Positions 30,781-40,479 of a stretch of 64,000 nt of DNA are shown piece by piece. Source of the DNA: Pelistega suis (GTDB lineage Bacteria > Pseudomonadota > Gammaproteobacteria > Burkholderiales > Burkholderiaceae_B); NCBI RefSeq assembly GCF_013133795.1, contig NZ_JABGBN010000006.1:1-64000 (forward strand). The letters are read 5' to 3'. Each line of letters begins with the position of its first letter. Positions within the stretch are counted from its first letter, which is position 1. The notes below the pieces were generated by a model that saw only the letters and a program-made list of their open reading frames with translations, did no database searches and had not been told where the DNA came from. The translations under genes and the position numbers were made by a program.

Positions 30781-31841
30781 GTAAAAAAGCCTTAATTATG
30801 GCCGGTGGTACTGGTGGGCATATCATGCCCGGATTAGCTGTCGCTGCTGAATTAAAACAACGTGGTTGGCAAGTGCAATGGCTAGGTAATCCAGAAAAAA
30901 TGGAAGGTCGCTTGGTGCCACAACATGGGATTGAATTATTGCCAATGGCATTTGCTGGGTTGCGAGGTAAAGGACTTACTTCGCTCGTGAAATTGCCGGT
31001 GACGATGCTGACAGCTTGTCTTGCTGCGCGTCGTGCGATTAAGCAAGCAAAACCAGATATGGTGTTGGGAATGGGGGGCTATGTGTCTTTTCCCGGTGCT
31101 TTAATGGCTAAGTTTGCAGGGATTCCTGTGGTGGTGCATGAGCAAAATGCTGTAGCAGGAACAGCAAATAAAAGTATTGCTAAATTTGCGGCGAAGGTAT
31201 TAACAGGGTTTCCGAATGTTTTGCCAAATGGGCAAATGGTAGGCAATCCGGTCCGTCAAGATTTGCTTCGTATCGAATCGCCAGAGTTGCGTTATGCTCA
31301 GCGTCAAGGTCCTTTGCGTATTCTCGTGGTTGGCGGTAGTTTAGGGGCGATGGCATTAAATACCTTAGTACCTGAGGCGTTGGGATTCATTCCAGCGGAG
31401 CAGCGTCCGATTGTCGTTCATCAATCGGGTGAGCAGCACTTAGCTGCTTTACAGCAAGCTTATGCACAGGTTGGCGTGGAGGCACGGTGTGTCGCTTTTA
31501 TTGATGATATGGCGACAGAGTTGAGTCAAGCGGACTTGATTATCTGCCGTGCGGGTGCAATGACGGTGGCTGAGGTTGCTGCCGTCGGTGTGGCAGCGTT
31601 ATTTGTCCCTTTGCCAACGGCTATTGATGATCATCAGACTGCCAATGCAGGATGGTTAAGTAAAGAAAAGGCCGCTTTAAGCTATGCACAAAAAGATTTA
31701 AAATCAGCACAGTTAAGTGAAATTTTACAAAATTTCTCGCGTGAACAATTGCAAGTAATGGCCATTAAAGCGCGTCAAATGGCGTATACGCATGCGACAA
31801 AAGATATCGCAGATGCTTGTGTAAATGTTGCGAAAGGATAA
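30777..31841 (+). CDS. murG: MurG, lipid II synthase
   Basis: A 354-residue GT28 glycosyltransferase. The N-terminal loop is [17 protein letters not shown]; further motifs are [26 protein letters not shown] and the UDP-GlcNAc site [11 protein letters not shown]. It adds GlcNAc to lipid I on the cytoplasmic face. I chose the ATG at 30777, overlapping the ftsW stop as ATGA; a longer frame from 30729 only runs antiphase into ftsW. Confidence 0.96.
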   Translation: MSKKALIMAGGTGGHIMPGLAVAAELKQRGWQVQWLGNPEKMEGRLVPQHGIELLPMAFAGLRGKGLTSLVKLPVTMLTACLAARRAIKQAKPDMVLGMGGYVSFPGALMAKFAGIPVVVHEQNAVAGTANKSIAKFAAKVLTGFPNVLPNGQMVGNPVRQDLLRIESPELRYAQRQGPLRILVVGGSLGAMALNTLVPEALGFIPAEQRPIVVHQSGEQHLAALQQAYAQVGVEARCVAFIDDMATELSQADLIICRAGAMTVAEVAAVGVAALFVPLPTAIDDHQTANAGWLSKEKAALSYAQKDLKSAQLSEILQNFSREQLQVMAIKARQMAYTHATKDIADACVNVAKG

Positions 31842-31844
31842 GCT

Positions 31845-33251
31845 ATGAAACATAAAATTCGCCATATCCATTTTGTTGGTATTGGTGGCTCAGGAATGAG
31901 TGGTATAGCAGAAGTCTTGCTGAATTTAGGTTATCACATCAGTGGTTCTGATATGAGTGATACGGCGGTGACTCGTCGTTTGGCAAGTTTGGGTGCCAAG
32001 ATTTTTAACCAACATTTGGCTAGCAATGTCGAGGGTGCTGATGCTATTGTCACTTCAACGGCTATTCTTGGTAGTAATCCTGAGGTATTGGCAGCGCGAG
32101 CAAAAGGTATTCCTGTGGTGCCTCGTGCCATTATGTTGGCAGAATTAATGCGTTTAAAAAGTGGTATTGCTATTGCGGGAACGCATGGTAAAACCACCAC
32201 AACGAGTTTAGTCGCAAGTATTCTCGGTGAAGCCGGTATGGATCCAACCTTTGTGATTGGTGGTAAATTAAATTCTGCTGGTGCTAATGCCCGCTTGGGT
32301 ACGGGTGATTTTATTGTGGTTGAAGCAGATGAATCGGATGCTTCATTTTTAAATTTATTGCCAACTATTGCGGTGATTACCAATATCGATGAAGACCATA
32401 TGGATACATATGGGCATAACTCGGCGCGATTATTGGGTGCATTTGTCCAGTTTTTACAGCGTTTACCTTTCTATGGTAGTGCTGTTGTTTGTACAGATGA
32501 TGAGAATGTTCGTAAAATTTTGCCATTAATTTCTTGTCAAATTACTTCTTATGGTTTTAATGAAACAGCAGATTTTCGAGCCGTCAATGTGCGTGCAGAA
32601 GGTACGCAAATGCATTTTGATGTGAAGCGTCGTTTGCACAATCAATCGCTTGAGGACTTGCCTATTACCTTGAATACACCGGGTAAGCATAATGTTTTAA
32701 ATGCTTTGGCGGCGATTGCCGTGGCGACAGAAGTAGGTGCCTCAGATGCGGCGATTGTGCATGCGCTTGCAGGTTTTAATGGTGTAGGGCGTCGTTTTAC
32801 GCAAGTGGGTGATTTTGCTGTTTCTGCTGAGAATGGTGGTGGGCATTTTAAACTGATTGATGATTATGGTCATCATCCAGTAGAGATGGCTGCTACAATT
32901 GAGGCCGCACGAGGAGCTTATCCGAATAATCGTTTGGTCTTAGCTTTCCAGCCGCATCGTTATACCCGTACACGAGATTGCTTTGATGAATTTGTGCGTG
33001 TATTAGGGACGGCGGATGCTGTGTTATTAACGGATGTTTATCCTGCGGGTGAGGCAGCTATCCCAGGGGCAGATGGACTGGCTTTAACAGAGGCTTTGCA
33101 GGCTCAAGCTAATGTGGAACCAATGTTTATTAAAGATGTCGCTGACTTACCGCAAGCGATTTTAGGTTTTGTAAAAGACGGTGATATTGTTGTATGTATG
33201 GGGGCAGGTTCTATCAATAAAGTACCTACTCTGATTGGGGAAGTGTCATGA
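31845..33251 (+). CDS. murC: MurC, UDP-MurNAc:L-alanine ligase
   Basis: A 468-residue Mur ligase. The N-terminal UDP-binding motif is [17 protein letters not shown], the ATP loop is [11 protein letters not shown] (about 108-118), and it has [10 protein letters not shown] and [10 protein letters not shown]. It adds the first residue, L-alanine, to UDP-MurNAc. It starts 3 bases after murG and overlaps ddlB by 4 bases. Confidence 0.97.
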   Translation: MKHKIRHIHFVGIGGSGMSGIAEVLLNLGYHISGSDMSDTAVTRRLASLGAKIFNQHLASNVEGADAIVTSTAILGSNPEVLAARAKGIPVVPRAIMLAELMRLKSGIAIAGTHGKTTTTSLVASILGEAGMDPTFVIGGKLNSAGANARLGTGDFIVVEADESDASFLNLLPTIAVITNIDEDHMDTYGHNSARLLGAFVQFLQRLPFYGSAVVCTDDENVRKILPLISCQITSYGFNETADFRAVNVRAEGTQMHFDVKRRLHNQSLEDLPITLNTPGKHNVLNALAAIAVATEVGASDAAIVHALAGFNGVGRRFTQVGDFAVSAENGGGHFKLIDDYGHHPVEMAATIEAARGAYPNNRLVLAFQPHRYTRTRDCFDEFVRVLGTADAVLLTDVYPAGEAAIPGADGLALTEALQAQANVEPMFIKDVADLPQAILGFVKDGDIVVCMGAGSINKVPTLIGEVS

Positions 33252-34186
33252 CAAGCAAATTAGGTAAAGTGGGTGTTTTGTATGGCGGCTTGTCATCTGA
33301 GCGTCCTGTATCCTTAAACTCAGGTAAGGGTGTTTATGAAGCTTTATTGAGTAAAGGTGTGGATGCACATTTGTTTGATACGGGTGAACGCAGTTTAGCA
33401 GAGTTAGCTGAACAAAAATTCGATCGCGTATTCATCGCTTTGCATGGTCGTTTTGGTGAAGATGGTTGCATGCAGGGAGCATTAGAGTTATTGGGTATTC
33501 CTTATACGGGGTCGGGTGTAATGGCATCGGCTATTGCGATGGACAAAACAATGACTAAACGTATTCTGTTGGATAAGGGTTTACCGACACCTAAATATGC
33601 TGTGGCTCATACAGAAGCAGATTTATATGAGGCTGAGAAAAAACTTGGTTTACCAATGATTGTTAAGCCACCTCATGAAGGTTCTACATTGGGTCTAAAA
33701 AAGGTAAAGCAAGTGAGCGATATTCCAGAAGCATTTGCTTTATCTCAAACCTATGAAAGTGAGTTATTAGCTGAGCAATGCATTATTGGTCGTGAATTGA
33801 CGGTGCCTATTTTAGGTAAAGGTGACAAGGCATACGCATTGCCGATTATTGAAATCATTGCGCCTGGCGGTAATTATGATTTTAATAATAAATATATTGC
33901 CAATGATACGAAGTACTTATGCCCAGCACCGTTGTCTGCAGAATTGACTGCACAGATTCAAGACTATTGTGTAAAAGCCTATTTGGCTGTTGGTTGTGAG
34001 GGATGGTCGCGTGTGGATGTGATGTTAGATGAGCAAAATCAACCGTGGATTTTAGAGATTAATACTTCACCAGGGATGACAAGCCACTCTTTAGTACCTA
34101 TGGCAGCGAAAGCCTCTGGGATGGAATATGCAGATTTATGTATTTTCTTGTTAGAGCAAGCAAGTACAAAAGTAGCTAGAAAGTAG
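33248..34186 (+). CDS. ddlB: D-alanine:D-alanine ligase
   Basis: A 312-residue ATP-grasp enzyme of the DdlB type. It has [17 protein letters not shown] at the start, [45 protein letters not shown] and the metal/ATP segment [14 protein letters not shown] at the end. It makes D-Ala-D-Ala for MurF. The start overlaps murC by 4 bases; ftsQ follows after 9 bases. Confidence 0.96.
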   Translation: MTSKLGKVGVLYGGLSSERPVSLNSGKGVYEALLSKGVDAHLFDTGERSLAELAEQKFDRVFIALHGRFGEDGCMQGALELLGIPYTGSGVMASAIAMDKTMTKRILLDKGLPTPKYAVAHTEADLYEAEKKLGLPMIVKPPHEGSTLGLKKVKQVSDIPEAFALSQTYESELLAEQCIIGRELTVPILGKGDKAYALPIIEIIAPGGNYDFNNKYIANDTKYLCPAPLSAELTAQIQDYCVKAYLAVGCEGWSRVDVMLDEQNQPWILEINTSPGMTSHSLVPMAAKASGMEYADLCIFLLEQASTKVARK

Positions 34187-34195
34187 GGTAAGAGC

Positions 34196-34999
34196 GTGTT
34201 TAATAACCCTAAATTACTGAATTTTATTGCTAATATCATCATGTTGGGTGCTGTGATTGCATTGCTCCTAGGGGGTGGTTATTGGTTTATGCATAGACCC
34301 ATGTTCAATATTACACAGATGGTTTTAGAGCCTAAGGAAGGTAATGCATTGCTACATGTGTCGCCTGCGAATATTCAATCGGCTATTGCGGGTCATGTGC
34401 AAGGTAATTTCTTTACGGTGAATTTAGAAACGCTTAAAGAGCATATCGAAAAAGTCTCTTGGGTGCGTAATGTCGATATTAGTCGTGTATGGCCCAATGG
34501 TTTATTACTACGTATCGAAGAGCATGAAGCCTATGCCAAGTGGAATGAGAACCAATTGCTGAATACTTGGGGTGAGGTGTTTACGGCCAATAGAGAAGAG
34601 TTAGACGATAACATTGTGTATCCACAATATAACGGCCCAGATGGTTCAGAGAAACTGATGGTGCAGCGCTCAGGTGAATTAGCCACCTTATTGTCACCCT
34701 TAGGGATTACGATTGATACCATGTCATTAAGCGACCGTTATGCATGGCATGTTAGGTTAAATAATGGTTTAGAGTTGATTTTAGGTCGTGATGGTGGTGC
34801 AGAGGTTGTTGATCCATTGGGTGGTAAACAAGAGGCTATTAGTTTTGCAGAAAATGTACAGCGATTTGTGCAAGCATGGCCAGTTTTATTAAGTCGAACT
34901 CAAGGGAAAACGATAAATAAGGTCGATCTCAGGTATACTAAGGGTTTCGCAGTGACATTTGCAACTGTTGTTAATGAAGAAAGTAAAGAGAAAAAATGA
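34196..34999 (+). CDS. ftsQ: FtsQ, division protein
   Basis: A 267-residue bitopic membrane protein. One helix lies near residues 10-32 (NIIMLGAVIALLLGGGYWF). A POTRA domain follows, with GNFFTVNLETLKEHIEKVSWV and WPNGLLLRIEEHEAYAKWNE. FtsQ links early cytoplasmic and late periplasmic division proteins through FtsB and FtsL. The start is a GTG at 34196. The end overlaps ftsA by 4 bases. Confidence 0.93.
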   Translation: MFNNPKLLNFIANIIMLGAVIALLLGGGYWFMHRPMFNITQMVLEPKEGNALLHVSPANIQSAIAGHVQGNFFTVNLETLKEHIEKVSWVRNVDISRVWPNGLLLRIEEHEAYAKWNENQLLNTWGEVFTANREELDDNIVYPQYNGPDGSEKLMVQRSGELATLLSPLGITIDTMSLSDRYAWHVRLNNGLELILGRDGGAEVVDPLGGKQEAISFAENVQRFVQAWPVLLSRTQGKTINKVDLRYTKGFAVTFATVVNEESKEKK

Positions 35000-36216
35000 G
35001 TCGGGATATTAAAAGGGATTTAATTGTTGCTTTAGATATCGGTACTAGCAAAGTAGTAGCGGTAGTCGCTGAGGCACTTCAAGAAAGTGGTAAATTTGAA
35101 GTGTTGGGATTGGGGCAAGCGCCGACTCAAGGCGGTATTCGTAATGGCTCAGTCGTTAATATTGATGTGACTGTCAAAGCCATTCAAAAGGCGCTCGAAG
35201 AAGCTGAGTTAATGGCCGATTGTAAAATTGGCGATGCGATGGTCGGTATCGGTGGCGCACATATTGTGAGTTTTAACTCTAGCGGTATGGTAGCGATTCG
35301 TGACCGCGAGGTGACGAATTTTGACGTTAATCGTGTGATTGATACGGCTAAAGCAGTCAATATTTCGAATGATCAACGCATTCTTCATGTGATTACACAG
35401 CAGTTTATTGTGGATCGCCAAGAGGGTATCTCTCGCCCAGAGGGGATGGCTGGTGTCCGTTTAGAGGTACGGGTGCATATTGTGACTGGCGAAGAAACTG
35501 CTGCACAAAATATCTTAAAATGCGTCCGACGTTGTGGACTAGAACCTTATCAACTGACCTTGAATCCTTTGGCTGCGAGCGAAATTTGTCTAAGCGAAGA
35601 TGAAAAGCAACAAGGTGTATTGTTGATTGATATCGGTGCGGGGACAACAGGGATTGCTATGTACAAGAATGGTTATATTCTTCATAGTCATATCTTCCCT
35701 GAGGGTGGTCAGCGTGTGACAAGTGATCTTGCCGAGGTATTCCATATTCCTGTGCCTGAAGCAGAGGATCTCAAGTTGGAAAATGGTATTGCAAAACCAG
35801 ACCTTGTTTCTGAGAATGATTTTGTTATGCTATCACCTGTCGGTGATTACAACCGTCAAGACCGTAAAGCATCACATCAAGTGATTGGTCAGGTGATTTT
35901 CTGCCGTTTAGAAGAATTGTTTGATATGATTGGTGCGAATCTCGAAGAGCATGATTTATCACCTAATTCGATTGTGATTACAGGTGGTGGAGCGTTATTG
36001 CCAGGGATTGCAGAGTTGGCCGAGGAAATTTTCCAAGTACCCGCTAAAGTAGGCCGTCCGCTGTATTATGGTAGTTTGTCTGATGTTGTCGCACAGCCTC
36101 AGTTTGCAACGGTGATGGGTTTGCTTTTACAAGCACGTGTGATGTTAGATGAAGCACCCACAAGGACATCCAAACAAAGTCTTTGGAAAAAAATTCTAGA
36201 TTATGTGCTTAATTAA
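34996..36216 (+). CDS. ftsA: FtsA, actin-like division protein
   Basis: A 406-residue actin-fold ATPase. It has LIVALDIGTSKVVAVVAE at the start, GVLLIDIGAGTTGIAMY in the middle and VITGGGALLPGIAELA near the end. The final residues SLWKKILDYVLN form the amphipathic membrane-targeting helix. FtsA tethers FtsZ to the membrane. It is followed by a terminator-like hairpin before ftsZ. Confidence 0.97.
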   Translation: MSRDIKRDLIVALDIGTSKVVAVVAEALQESGKFEVLGLGQAPTQGGIRNGSVVNIDVTVKAIQKALEEAELMADCKIGDAMVGIGGAHIVSFNSSGMVAIRDREVTNFDVNRVIDTAKAVNISNDQRILHVITQQFIVDRQEGISRPEGMAGVRLEVRVHIVTGEETAAQNILKCVRRCGLEPYQLTLNPLAASEICLSEDEKQQGVLLIDIGAGTTGIAMYKNGYILHSHIFPEGGQRVTSDLAEVFHIPVPEAEDLKLENGIAKPDLVSENDFVMLSPVGDYNRQDRKASHQVIGQVIFCRLEELFDMIGANLEEHDLSPNSIVITGGGALLPGIAELAEEIFQVPAKVGRPLYYGSLSDVVAQPQFATVMGLLLQARVMLDEAPTRTSKQSLWKKILDYVLN

Positions 36217-36236
36217 AGAAATAGGTATATAATAAC

Positions 36237-36264
36237 AGGGTAAGTTACACTTACCCTTTTTGTT
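36237..36264 (+). terminator. Rho-independent terminator between ftsA and ftsZ
   Basis: The stem AGGGTAAGT (36237-36245) pairs with 36249-36257 around a 3-base loop and is followed by TTTTTGTTT. It lies 21 bases after the ftsA stop. It implies that much dcw transcription stops here and that ftsZ has its own promoter in the remaining 200 bases. Confidence 0.78.
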
Positions 36265-36464
36265 TATGGGTGGTGGATTTCTTTTGTCGTACAGTGCTCT
36301 GCTTCTGTACGGGTAGCCATGAATTGAATGGGGATTTGATTTATGGTGAGGAGGCGATTCAAAGAGAGTGTCGAGTAGTCACGCACTGGGCTTTTCTTTG
36401 AGGCGATTTCCGAAATTGGGCAGGGGGGTTTATTAATTGGTTTCGGTATTGTTAGGGGTTGGCT
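36265..36464 (+). promoter_or_regulatory. ftsZ leader and probable promoter region
   Basis: Two hundred bases between the terminator and ftsZ. It contains a 7-base inverted repeat (CGTACAG at 36288-36294 with 36305-36311) and a direct repeat of GAGGCGATT (about 36350 and 36400). I cannot name a confident -35/-10 pair, but the length and preceding terminator point to regulated ftsZ transcription here. Confidence 0.4.
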
Positions 36465-37700
36465 ATGTCAGTAGGGTTTAACTTTATTGATGATGACGTA
36501 ACATCGTCTCAAGCACAGGTAAAAAGTGGTTCAGTGAATTTAGGTTTTGATTTGGTCGATGAGGATCAGCCTAGCAAAACACTTATTAAAGTCGTAGGTG
36601 TTGGTGGTGCTGGTGGTAATGCGATTAATCATATGATTGAGTCTGGTATGAAGGGTGTGGATTTTATCTGCGCTAATACTGATGCTCAAGCACTCAAGCA
36701 ATCTAAAGCATCAACCTTAATTGCTTTAGGTACATCAGGTTTAGGGGCTGGTGCACGTCCAGAACAAGGTCGTGTGGCAGCGGAGCAAGCTCGCGAAAAT
36801 ATTCGTGCAGCATTACAAGGTGCTCAAATGGTATTTATCACTGCTGGTATGGGTGGTGGTACAGGTACAGGTGCAGCGCCTGTTGTCGCAGAAATTGCGA
36901 AAGAATTAGGTATTCTAACAGTAGGTATCGTGACTAAACCTTTCTCTTACGAAGGTAAAAAGCGCATGGATATCGCTGAAGAGGGTGTGGCAGAGTTATC
37001 AAAACACGTACACTCTTTAGTGGTTGTTCTTAATGAAAAGCTATTTGAGCTTCTCGGTGAAGACGCAACTTACGAAGACTGCTTCCGTGAAGCAGATAAT
37101 GTTTTAAATAATGCATGTGCAGGTATCGCTGAGATTATTAATGTCCAAGGTAACGTTAACGTTGACTTTGAAGACGTTAAGACAATCATGGGTGAATATG
37201 GTCAAGCGATGATGGGTACAGCAGTAGCTTCTGGTCCAAATCGTGCAGAAGACGCGGCTAAAGCGGCAATTGCATGCCCATTACTTGAAGGTGTGAGCTT
37301 AAATGGTGCGCGTGGCGTATTGATTAATGTGACTTCAAGCAAGAGCATCAAAATGTCTGAAATTCGTAAGATTAACGAAATCATTGCTAGCTATGCCGAT
37401 AAGGATGCGATGATTATTGCGGGTAACGCTTACGACGAAAGCATGGGTGATCGTGTGCGTGTGACTGTCGTTGCAACGGGTTTAGGTCGTAACTTAGAGT
37501 TAGTTGCAGAAGCCGAGCCAGAGTCAGTTGTGGCAACAGGTACGGATGGTGTGCCTTTATTTACACCAGAGCGTCCAGAGTCATTGGCTGCTATTAATAT
37601 TCGTAGCAATGGTGTTCGTGGTGGTTTCGGTGCTCGTGCACGTTCGATTGATAGTACGAATCGTGACGTTCCAGCTTACTTACGCAAACAAGCGAATTAG
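36465..37700 (+). CDS. ftsZ: FtsZ, tubulin-like division GTPase
   Basis: A 411-residue protein with the tubulin signature [14 protein letters not shown] (about 109-122), [15 protein letters not shown] near residue 41 and the GTPase loop [20 protein letters not shown]. The conserved C-terminal peptide [12 protein letters not shown] binds FtsA and ZipA-type anchors. I chose the ATG at 36465, 6 bases after AGGGG; a TTG two codons upstream is less likely. It polymerises into the Z ring. Confidence 0.97.
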   Translation: MSVGFNFIDDDVTSSQAQVKSGSVNLGFDLVDEDQPSKTLIKVVGVGGAGGNAINHMIESGMKGVDFICANTDAQALKQSKASTLIALGTSGLGAGARPEQGRVAAEQARENIRAALQGAQMVFITAGMGGGTGTGAAPVVAEIAKELGILTVGIVTKPFSYEGKKRMDIAEEGVAELSKHVHSLVVVLNEKLFELLGEDATYEDCFREADNVLNNACAGIAEIINVQGNVNVDFEDVKTIMGEYGQAMMGTAVASGPNRAEDAAKAAIACPLLEGVSLNGARGVLINVTSSKSIKMSEIRKINEIIASYADKDAMIIAGNAYDESMGDRVRVTVVATGLGRNLELVAEAEPESVVATGTDGVPLFTPERPESLAAINIRSNGVRGGFGARARSIDSTNRDVPAYLRKQAN

Positions 37701-37731
37701 TATTTAAATCCTTATTTGAACCCCTCAAAAG

Positions 37732-37761
37732 CAGTAGGTTGTAAAGCCTACTGTTTTTTGT
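37732..37761 (+). terminator. Terminator after ftsZ
   Basis: CAGTAGG (37732-37738) pairs with CCTACTG (37747-37753) around an 8-base loop, followed by a T6 run. It lies 31 bases after the ftsZ stop and ends the cluster before lpxC. Confidence 0.78.
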
Positions 37762-37791
37762 TTTATGTCAGAGATATGTACTGAAATATTG

Positions 37792-37820
37792 TTTACGATT
37801 GTTTAATTATTTTCTATTAT
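37792..37820 (+). promoter_or_regulatory. Probable lpxC promoter
   Basis: TTTACG (37792-37797) and TATTAT (37815-37820) are separated by 17 bases. The pair lies after the ftsZ terminator and 69 bases before the lpxC ATG. Confidence 0.45.
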
Positions 37821-37888
37821 CTATGGCTGAAAAACGGAGTAAAATGGAAGAATATCACTTATTCCTATTTTTAAGGTATAAAACTTAG

Positions 37889-38818
37889 ATGATTAAACAA
37901 AGAACAATTAAAAAATTAGTAAAAGCAACAGGTGTTGGGGTGCATTCAGGTCAGCGTGTTCAGCTGACGTTGCGTCCTGCTGAACCTAATACAGGTATTA
38001 TTTTTCATCGAGTAGATACGCCAGAGATATTGGATTTCCCTGCAGTTGCTAAGACAGTGGGTGATACACGGATGGCATCGGTATTGCAAAATGGTCAGTA
38101 TCGTGTTTCAACGGTAGAGCATTTAATGAGTGCTTTAGCAGGGTTGGGTATTGATAATTTGCATATTGATGTTGATGCTGAAGAAATTCCAATCATGGAC
38201 GGTAGTGCAGCAACGTTCGTTTTCTTATTAAAAGACGCAGGTATTGTTGAGCAAGATGCTCCTAAACGGTTTTTGCGTGTTAAGAAAACCATAGAGGTAT
38301 CTGAGGGTGAAGGTGAGCAGGCAAAATGGGCTCGTTTAGAGCCTTATGAAGGTTTTGCTTTGGCATTTTCGATTGATTTTAAACATCCAGCTATTGATTC
38401 TACGGCAAGTTTTGCAGAGATTGATTTTGGAAAAGATTCTTTTGTGGATCAGATTGCACGTGCTCGTACATTTGGTTTTGCTAATGAAGTAGAAATGCTT
38501 CGCGGGATTGGTCTTGCTCGAGGCGGTAGCTTAGATAATGCTATCGTTTTGGATGAATATCGCATTCTTAATGCAGATGGTTTGCGTTATGACGATGAGT
38601 TTGTTAAACATAAGATTCTTGATGCTATTGGTGATTTATACTTAATCGGTCACCCCTTATTAGCACGTTATGTTGCTTGCAAATCCGGTCATGGTTTGAA
38701 TAATAAATTAGCGCGTGCTCTACTTGAACAAGAAGATGCCTACGAAATCGTCACATTTGATGATGAGGCGGCTATTCGTCAAGCAGAAGTGCTTAATCGT
38801 GATTGGCGATTGGCATAG
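37889..38818 (+). CDS. lpxC: LpxC, UDP-3-O-acyl-GlcNAc deacetylase
   Basis: A 309-residue zinc deacetylase. It has the motif [16 protein letters not shown] with the first zinc His (about 78), [14 protein letters not shown], and [15 protein letters not shown] with the second His and Asp ligands, then the catalytic His in [13 protein letters not shown]. It carries out the committed step of lipid A synthesis, confirming a Gram-negative host. It has its own promoter and terminator. Confidence 0.97.
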   Translation: MIKQRTIKKLVKATGVGVHSGQRVQLTLRPAEPNTGIIFHRVDTPEILDFPAVAKTVGDTRMASVLQNGQYRVSTVEHLMSALAGLGIDNLHIDVDAEEIPIMDGSAATFVFLLKDAGIVEQDAPKRFLRVKKTIEVSEGEGEQAKWARLEPYEGFALAFSIDFKHPAIDSTASFAEIDFGKDSFVDQIARARTFGFANEVEMLRGIGLARGGSLDNAIVLDEYRILNADGLRYDDEFVKHKILDAIGDLYLIGHPLLARYVACKSGHGLNNKLARALLEQEDAYEIVTFDDEAAIRQAEVLNRDWRLA

Positions 38819-38841
38819 TTTATTGAGAATGTTTATAGCAT

Positions 38842-38880
38842 TACGGTTAAGTGGGTTTGCTACTTAACCGTATATTTTTT
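38842..38880 (+). terminator. Terminator after lpxC
   Basis: Arms 38842-38852 and 38862-38872 pair perfectly over 11 bases with a 9-base loop and run into a T-rich tract ending at the stop codon of the convergent DciA-like gene (38880). It serves lpxC. Confidence 0.85.
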
Positions 38881-39371
38881 TAATCAGTATTTTTTTCTAG
38901 TATTTTGCGTAAGGTCGCTGCAAGAGGACCGTCAGGATATTGTTCTAAGAGTGTTTGGTAGGCTTTATGGCATTGTGCTAGTGACGATTTTTTAGCTGTT
39001 GTCGGGTATTGAGGGGTAGGTGTTTTTTGTAGACTAGCTCGTACCTTAATATGGACTTTGGTAATGGCATAACCATGCTGACTAAGATGATTGACAATAG
39101 AGGGTACGAACTGACGCAATTTACTGGCAAGTGCGGCATTAGGTACGGCTAAATCCAGTTGTTCATTATCGAGTTTGAGGATATGGCAGTGGGGACTAAT
39201 ACCTTGGTGCAGAAAGGTTTTTAAGTTTTGCTCTATTTCTGTAAATAGCTTCGCTGTGCGTAGCGTTTGTTGAATAGGTAGAGCTGATCTTTCCAATACT
39301 TGCAAAGGCTTAACAAAACCATTATGGCGTGATTTGCGTGTTTTGCGAGTTGGATAAGGTGTTAGAAACAT
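38880..39371 (-). CDS. DciA-like (DUF721) protein
   Basis: About 163 residues. The N-terminal basic region (TPYPTRKTRKSRH) and the central domain (FLHQGISPHCHILKLDN, then VPNAALASKLRQFVPSIVNHL) fit the DUF721/DciA family, whose best-studied members help load the replicative helicase. Beta-proteobacteria commonly carry such a gene between lpxC and an M23 peptidase gene in this orientation. I chose the ATG at 39371, since the longer frame (39431) overlaps the divergent peptidase gene. Sequence similarity in this family is weak. Confidence 0.68.
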   Translation of the reverse strand: MFLTPYPTRKTRKSRHNGFVKPLQVLERSALPIQQTLRTAKLFTEIEQNLKTFLHQGISPHCHILKLDNEQLDLAVPNAALASKLRQFVPSIVNHLSQHGYAITKVHIKVRASLQKTPTPQYPTTAKKSSLAQCHKAYQTLLEQYPDGPLAATLRKILEKNTD

Positions 39372-39382
39372 AGAGTGGTTTA

Positions 39383-40411
39383 ATGATAAAGAAGAAGTAT
39401 ATTTCGCCTCGGCGAAAGCAACAAAAAACAAAAAAGGTCTGGCTCTTTAGTGGAGCGGTCATTGCCTTGTTTATCGCAGTTATTGCAGGCGCCTTGTTAG
39501 AGCGTTATTTTGGTTACCATGGCGTTAAGCAGGCTGGTCTTATTATAGCGAATGCACAGGAACAAGAACAAAATCGTCGATTGATTTTAGAAAGTGTTCA
39601 ACAGTTAGGTACTCAATTAGCGGATTTACGAGTCAAGTATGATAGTTTAGAAAAGTTAAGTGCTAAGCTTTCGAAACATTTTGGTCTTGAGCAGCATGTT
39701 ATCGGTAATTTAGAGAGTTTAAAGAATAAAGAGTCTGTGGGTGATGCTCCTATGGAGGAGTTGCCGACAGATGACAAAATGAGCAAATCTGCGGAAGAAA
39801 TTGGCAAAGAATTAGATACGTTATTACAAAAAATTAGCCAACAAGAAGATGATTTGCAAGTGATGGAATTTTTATATCAAATTCAGGCGGCAGGTTTAGA
39901 GCGACTACCGACCTCTATGCCGGTGTCTTTGGTGCAAGCAAGAATGACGTCGGGATTTGGGATACGTAGACATCCTGTGACGGGAGGGTATCGTTTGCAT
40001 GCAGGGGTCGATTTTGCGGGTCCTATTGGTACGCCTATTTATGCACCTAGTGCAGGAATTGTGAGTTATGCTGGTTATAAAAGTGGCTATGGTAATACTG
40101 TGGAGATTAATCATGGCAATGATATTATGACGCGTTATGCGCATAATTCAGAGATTTTGGTCAAAGAAGGTGATTTAATCTTGCGTAAGCAAATGATTGC
40201 TCGTATTGGTAACACGGGACAGTCAACAGGGGCTCATCTGCACTTTGAAACGAGAGTACGTGACGTCGCAGTGGATCCTATGCAGTTTTTGGGACGTGAT
40301 TTTTCGATTGGAAATCCACAACGACAATCTTTATTTGAATCACTTGGTGTCAAAGGTAGTGCCATTATCGGTGTCGGTGGTGGAACTCAAGTACAAAAAT
40401 TGGGTAAATAA
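39383..40411 (+). CDS. M23 family metallopeptidase, membrane anchored
   Basis: A 342-residue protein. A basic start precedes one membrane helix (WLFSGAVIALFIAVIAGALL, about 15-35). A coiled-coil region follows, and a C-terminal LytM/M23 domain has the zinc ligands in RLHAGVDFAGPIGTPI and GAHLHFETR and the middle HNSEILV motif. All catalytic residues are present, so it is probably an active peptidoglycan endopeptidase acting in the periplasm. Position just before secA is usual in Burkholderiales. Confidence 0.9.
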   Translation: MIKKKYISPRRKQQKTKKVWLFSGAVIALFIAVIAGALLERYFGYHGVKQAGLIIANAQEQEQNRRLILESVQQLGTQLADLRVKYDSLEKLSAKLSKHFGLEQHVIGNLESLKNKESVGDAPMEELPTDDKMSKSAEEIGKELDTLLQKISQQEDDLQVMEFLYQIQAAGLERLPTSMPVSLVQARMTSGFGIRRHPVTGGYRLHAGVDFAGPIGTPIYAPSAGIVSYAGYKSGYGNTVEINHGNDIMTRYAHNSEILVKEGDLILRKQMIARIGNTGQSTGAHLHFETRVRDVAVDPMQFLGRDFSIGNPQRQSLFESLGVKGSAIIGVGGGTQVQKLGK

Positions 40412-40479
40412 TCCCTATTGAATGCTTTATTGCGTTAAACTATATAGCTTAGAAAAATTTTAAATTTTTACGTAAAAAA

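Noticed and set aside
31934-32383. 149-residue antisense frame opposite murC
   Set aside because: Shadow of a well conserved MurC frame.
39372-39431. Longer N-terminus for the DciA-like protein
   Set aside because: It would overlap the divergent M23 peptidase start.
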